DNA from: Palsa-504 sp963790065
Lineage (GTDB): Bacteria; Actinomycetota; Actinomycetes; Streptosporangiales; Streptosporangiaceae
Length of the DNA: 64,000 nt
Direction: 5' to 3'
NCBI GenBank assembly: GCA_963790065.1
Contig: CAWBNK010000007.1
Coordinates: 244,535 to 308,534, forward strand
Both the position numbers and the translations under genes were made by a program. Positions 61,863-64,000 of this stretch are shown one piece after another; the first letter of the stretch is position 1, and each line of letters starts with the position of its first letter. Below the pieces are notes generated by a model. The model searched no databases, was not told the DNA's origin, and worked only from the letters and a program-made list of their open reading frames with translations.

Positions 61863-62734
61863 TTACTGCCGGGCGCCGTAACCGCGCACAAAACCGACCG
61901 CTTGCGCGGCATCAACCACGCTGTTGTCCCAGTTATATTCGTATTCGATGGAGATGTTGCCGTCGAAATTCTGCCGTTTCAATTCGTCGAGAATTCCCGC
62001 CACGTCCGAGACGCCGGTGCCGGCGGGAATATCGTGCGCGTCCGCCCCAAAATGATTCATGTCGTGAAGATGCATGCTGATGATGTGGCCGCGCAGGATT
62101 TTCAGGCAGTCCACCGGTTTCAAGCCGGACTGAACCCAATGACCGGTGTCCGCACAGGAGCCAATGCGCGGATCGCGGTCTTTCACCACGCTCAAAACGT
62201 AATTGGGATCCCACATTTTGTAGCCGGGATTTTCCGGCTGCCGTTGATGGTCATGGAAACCGACGCGGATGTCGTATTCCTTCACGAGCTTTTCAATCGT
62301 GTCAATGGACTCGACGGATTCCGTGGTGATGCCGTAGAGATCCAGTTTTTTTGCGAAATCAAAAATTTTCCGGGCTCCGGCTTCGTCCTGGGGAATGCCG
62401 ACCACGCCGTAATTCACCGCGCGGACCCGTCCTTGGCCAGGCGCGCCTTGACCTCGGCAATCATTTCGTCGCTGGCGTTTTCATCGAATTTCCAGTCGGG
62501 ATGTTCGGGACTGAATTTCTGGCCGGGATAAAATTCAATGACTTTGCCGCCAGCTTCGGCGGTTTTATCAATCGCTTCCATGACCGTGAAGTGGTTGAAC
62601 GTCCACGATTGGCAACCGATGGCGAAACCGCCGGTTTTGCAATCATCCGGAATCGGCGTCGCCAGGCTGGTACCCACGGCGAGGCAGATGGCGCTGGCAA
62701 AAGTGCAGAGAGCGAGGTGTGGGTGGATTTTCAT
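61863..62734 (-). pseudogene. Secreted sugar-phosphate isomerase/epimerase-like TIM-barrel protein, frameshifted
   Basis: The N-terminal part (62734 leftwards) has a signal peptide (LALCTFASAICLAVGTSLA) and CQSWTFNHFTVMEAIDKTAEAGGKVIEFYPGQ. The C-terminal part has GITTESVESIDTIEKLVKEY, VGFHDHQRQPENPG, GSCADTGHW, ISMHLHDMNHFG and ISIEYEYNWD, with the metal-binding His/Asp/Glu set of xylose isomerase-like barrels. A one-base loss in a G run (CCC at 62426-62428 on the plus strand) separates them; inserting one G restores the reading DGVRAVNYGVVG. Secreted isomerase-like proteins of this type are frequent in Verrucomicrobia and Planctomycetes. Confidence 0.85.
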
Positions 62735-62782
62735 GATAATGTTTGAACAGAAATTGCGTGACGGCGCTCAAATGTCAAACAA

Positions 62783-62800
62783 ATGTTTCCAACGAAACAT
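62783..62800. promoter_or_regulatory. Inverted repeat ATGTTTC-N4-GAAACAT between divergent sugar genes
   Basis: Perfect 7-bp arms around CAAC, in the 171-bp region between the isomerase (minus) and the Gfo/Idh/MocA oxidoreductase (plus). It is a plausible LacI-type operator controlling both directions. The rest of the region is A/T-rich. Confidence 0.45.
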
Positions 62801-62905
62801 CGCCGGATGGATCGCCCGATGGATTTTAAGCGCAAAAAAATTTGAAAAAGGTGTTTTTTTTTCTTTTTCATTTGCGTCTAGACTGTTAGCACTTATCACT
62901 TGCTT

Positions 62906-64000
62906 ATGAGCCCGCACAAAAACAAATCATTGTCATTGAACCGCCGTAATTTCATCAAAACCACCTCGCTTGCCGCTGGCGCGGCCGCGTTTGGCGTGCC
63001 TGCGTTGTTGCGGGGCCAAAACCTGAACAGCAAGCTAAACATTGCCCAAATCGGCGCGGGCGGCAAAGGCCGCAGCGATATTCGCTGCAACGACACTGAA
63101 AACATCGTGGCTTTGTGCGACGTGGATACAAACAGTGCCTCCGACGCGGTTAAAAGTTATCCGTCGGCAAAATTCTACCGCGATTTCCGCGTGATGTTTG
63201 ACGAGATGGCCAGCGGCATTGACGCGGTCGGCGTGGCCACGCCGGATCATTTTCACGCGCTTGCGGCTTCGATGGCGATGGCGCATGGCAAACACGTTTA
63301 TTGCCAGAAGCCGCTGACGCAGACAGTTTACGAGGCGCGTTATTTGCGCAACCTCGCGCATGAGAAAAAACTGGTGACACAAATGGGCAATCAAGGCAGC
63401 GCGGCGGACGGGTTGCGCCGCGCGGTCGAGTGCATTCAGGCGGGCATCATCGGCCAGGTCAGCCAGGTTCATATCTGGACCAATCGCCCAATCTGGCCGC
63501 AAGGCATGGATCGTCCCGCTGGTTCGGATCCGGTGCCGGATAATCTTGATTGGGACATTTGGCTGGAACGGCACCGTTGCGGCCTTACAAAAAGGATGTG
63601 TACAATCCATTCGTTTGGCGTGGCTGGCAGGATTTCGGCACGGGAGCGCTCGGCGATATGGCTTGTCACACGGTCAATTGGCCGTTCCGCGCCTTCAAGC
63701 TCGGTTATCCGACGGAAATTGAAGCCGCTGCCTTTTGGCAAATGAACAAGGAAACGTATCCGATCGGTTCAAATTCCGTTTTGAATTCCCCGCGCGCCGA
63801 TAAGGCCGTGCCGGCGGCGCACCCAAGCTTTCTTTCATCACCACCACACGCTGAAACAGATTCGGCGGTCACGCTTTGGTGGTACGACGGCGGCCCACCG
63901 CTGCCGATGATTCCGACCAAGCACGACGCCAGCAACAAACCGCCGCGCGAAATCACCGCCGACATCGTGGACTTTCAAGGCGAAATGCCTGGCAGCGGCT
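62906..64000 (+). pseudogene. Gfo/Idh/MocA-family oxidoreductase, Tat-exported, frameshifted and 3' partial
   Basis: Starts with a Tat-type signal (LNRRNFIKTTSLAAGAAAFG). It has a Rossmann N-terminus (NIAQIGAGGKGRSDI, ALCDVD), VGVATPDHFHALAASMAMAHGKHVYCQKPL with the catalytic Lys of the family, and MGNQGSAADGLRRAVE. At about 63,565 the first frame is lost; the next frame gives GTAPLRPYKKDVYNPF, then WRGWQDFGTGALGDMACH. A second slip occurs near 63,765-63,780; beyond it VTLWWYDGG and KPPREITADI complete the usual C-terminal pattern. The window ends within the gene. Sugar oxidoreductases of this kind are common in Verrucomicrobia. Confidence 0.85.

Overview
The first ~59.7 kb is a very GC-rich, strongly G/C3-biased chromosome segment of a Gram-positive actinobacterium. 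Marker families are LAL-type LuxR regulators, F420-type LLM oxidoreductase, SigE- and ECF42-type sigma factors, DUF1707 protein, CU044_5270-type protein, MocR and WYL regulators, and many GTGA/ATGA start-stop overlaps. No tRNA, rRNA, CRISPR array, integrase or transposase was recognised. The final ~4 kb (about 60,030-64,000) is different: GC falls visibly, A/T-ending codons appear, and the genes (TIGR03663-like membrane protein, ApbE, secreted sugar isomerase, Tat-exported Gfo/Idh/MocA oxidoreductase) are typical of Verrucomicrobiota. Between the two lies a ~280 bp scrap of a third locus: an IclR-like operator and the C-terminus of an enolase-superfamily dehydratase on the minus strand. The window therefore looks like a chimeric metagenomic contig; this is the strongest single observation.

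Layout. 0-7.3 kb: receiver/thioredoxin-reductase-like fusion and two large LuxR ATPase regulators. 7.1-10.7 kb: SGNH hydrolase and three alpha/beta hydrolases around a divergent promoter. 10.7-18.6 kb: AraC/MFS pair, orphan histidine kinase, LysM transglycosylase (candidate c-di-AMP riboswitch), GNAT, MFS/MocR pair. 18.7-26.4 kb: monooxygenase, membrane protein with its regulator, iminopeptidase, NarL-type two-component system facing a DHA2 exporter, VIT-like transporter, and two small membrane proteins behind a 21-bp palindrome. 26.4-32.5 kb: MacAB-like efflux operon (permease, ATPase, adaptor, lipoprotein) divergent from an OmpR-type two-component pair whose kinase has a Gln-rich heptad-repeat sensor. 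32.5-39.2 kb: GntR/threonine synthase-like, ECF42 sigma/YCII pair, RibD-like reductase, VOC proteins, WYL regulator. 39.2-45 kb: divergent adenosylhomocysteinase-like protein and a kinase-LLM fusion, 2OG-Fe(II) oxygenase, methyltransferase, and an S3-like KH-domain protein. 45-50 kb: ABC exporter, acyl-CoA ligase, DUF1707 protein. 50-59.7 kb: secreted M23-like protein, SigE sigma with partner, orphan NMT1-like binding protein, and two FtsX-type permeases, the second frameshifted and cut by the chimeric junction.

Functionally the actinobacterial part is an accessory region rich in regulator/exporter pairs: AraC-MFS, MocR-MFS, two-component system-DHA2, two-component system-MacAB. No complete biosynthetic cluster or defence system is visible. 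The most original single genes are the S3-like KH protein, the kinase-LLM fusion and the divergent SAH-hydrolase homologue. Apparent frameshifts cluster in the last ~6 kb, at least one in a G/C homopolymer, so sequence error is a likely cause there.
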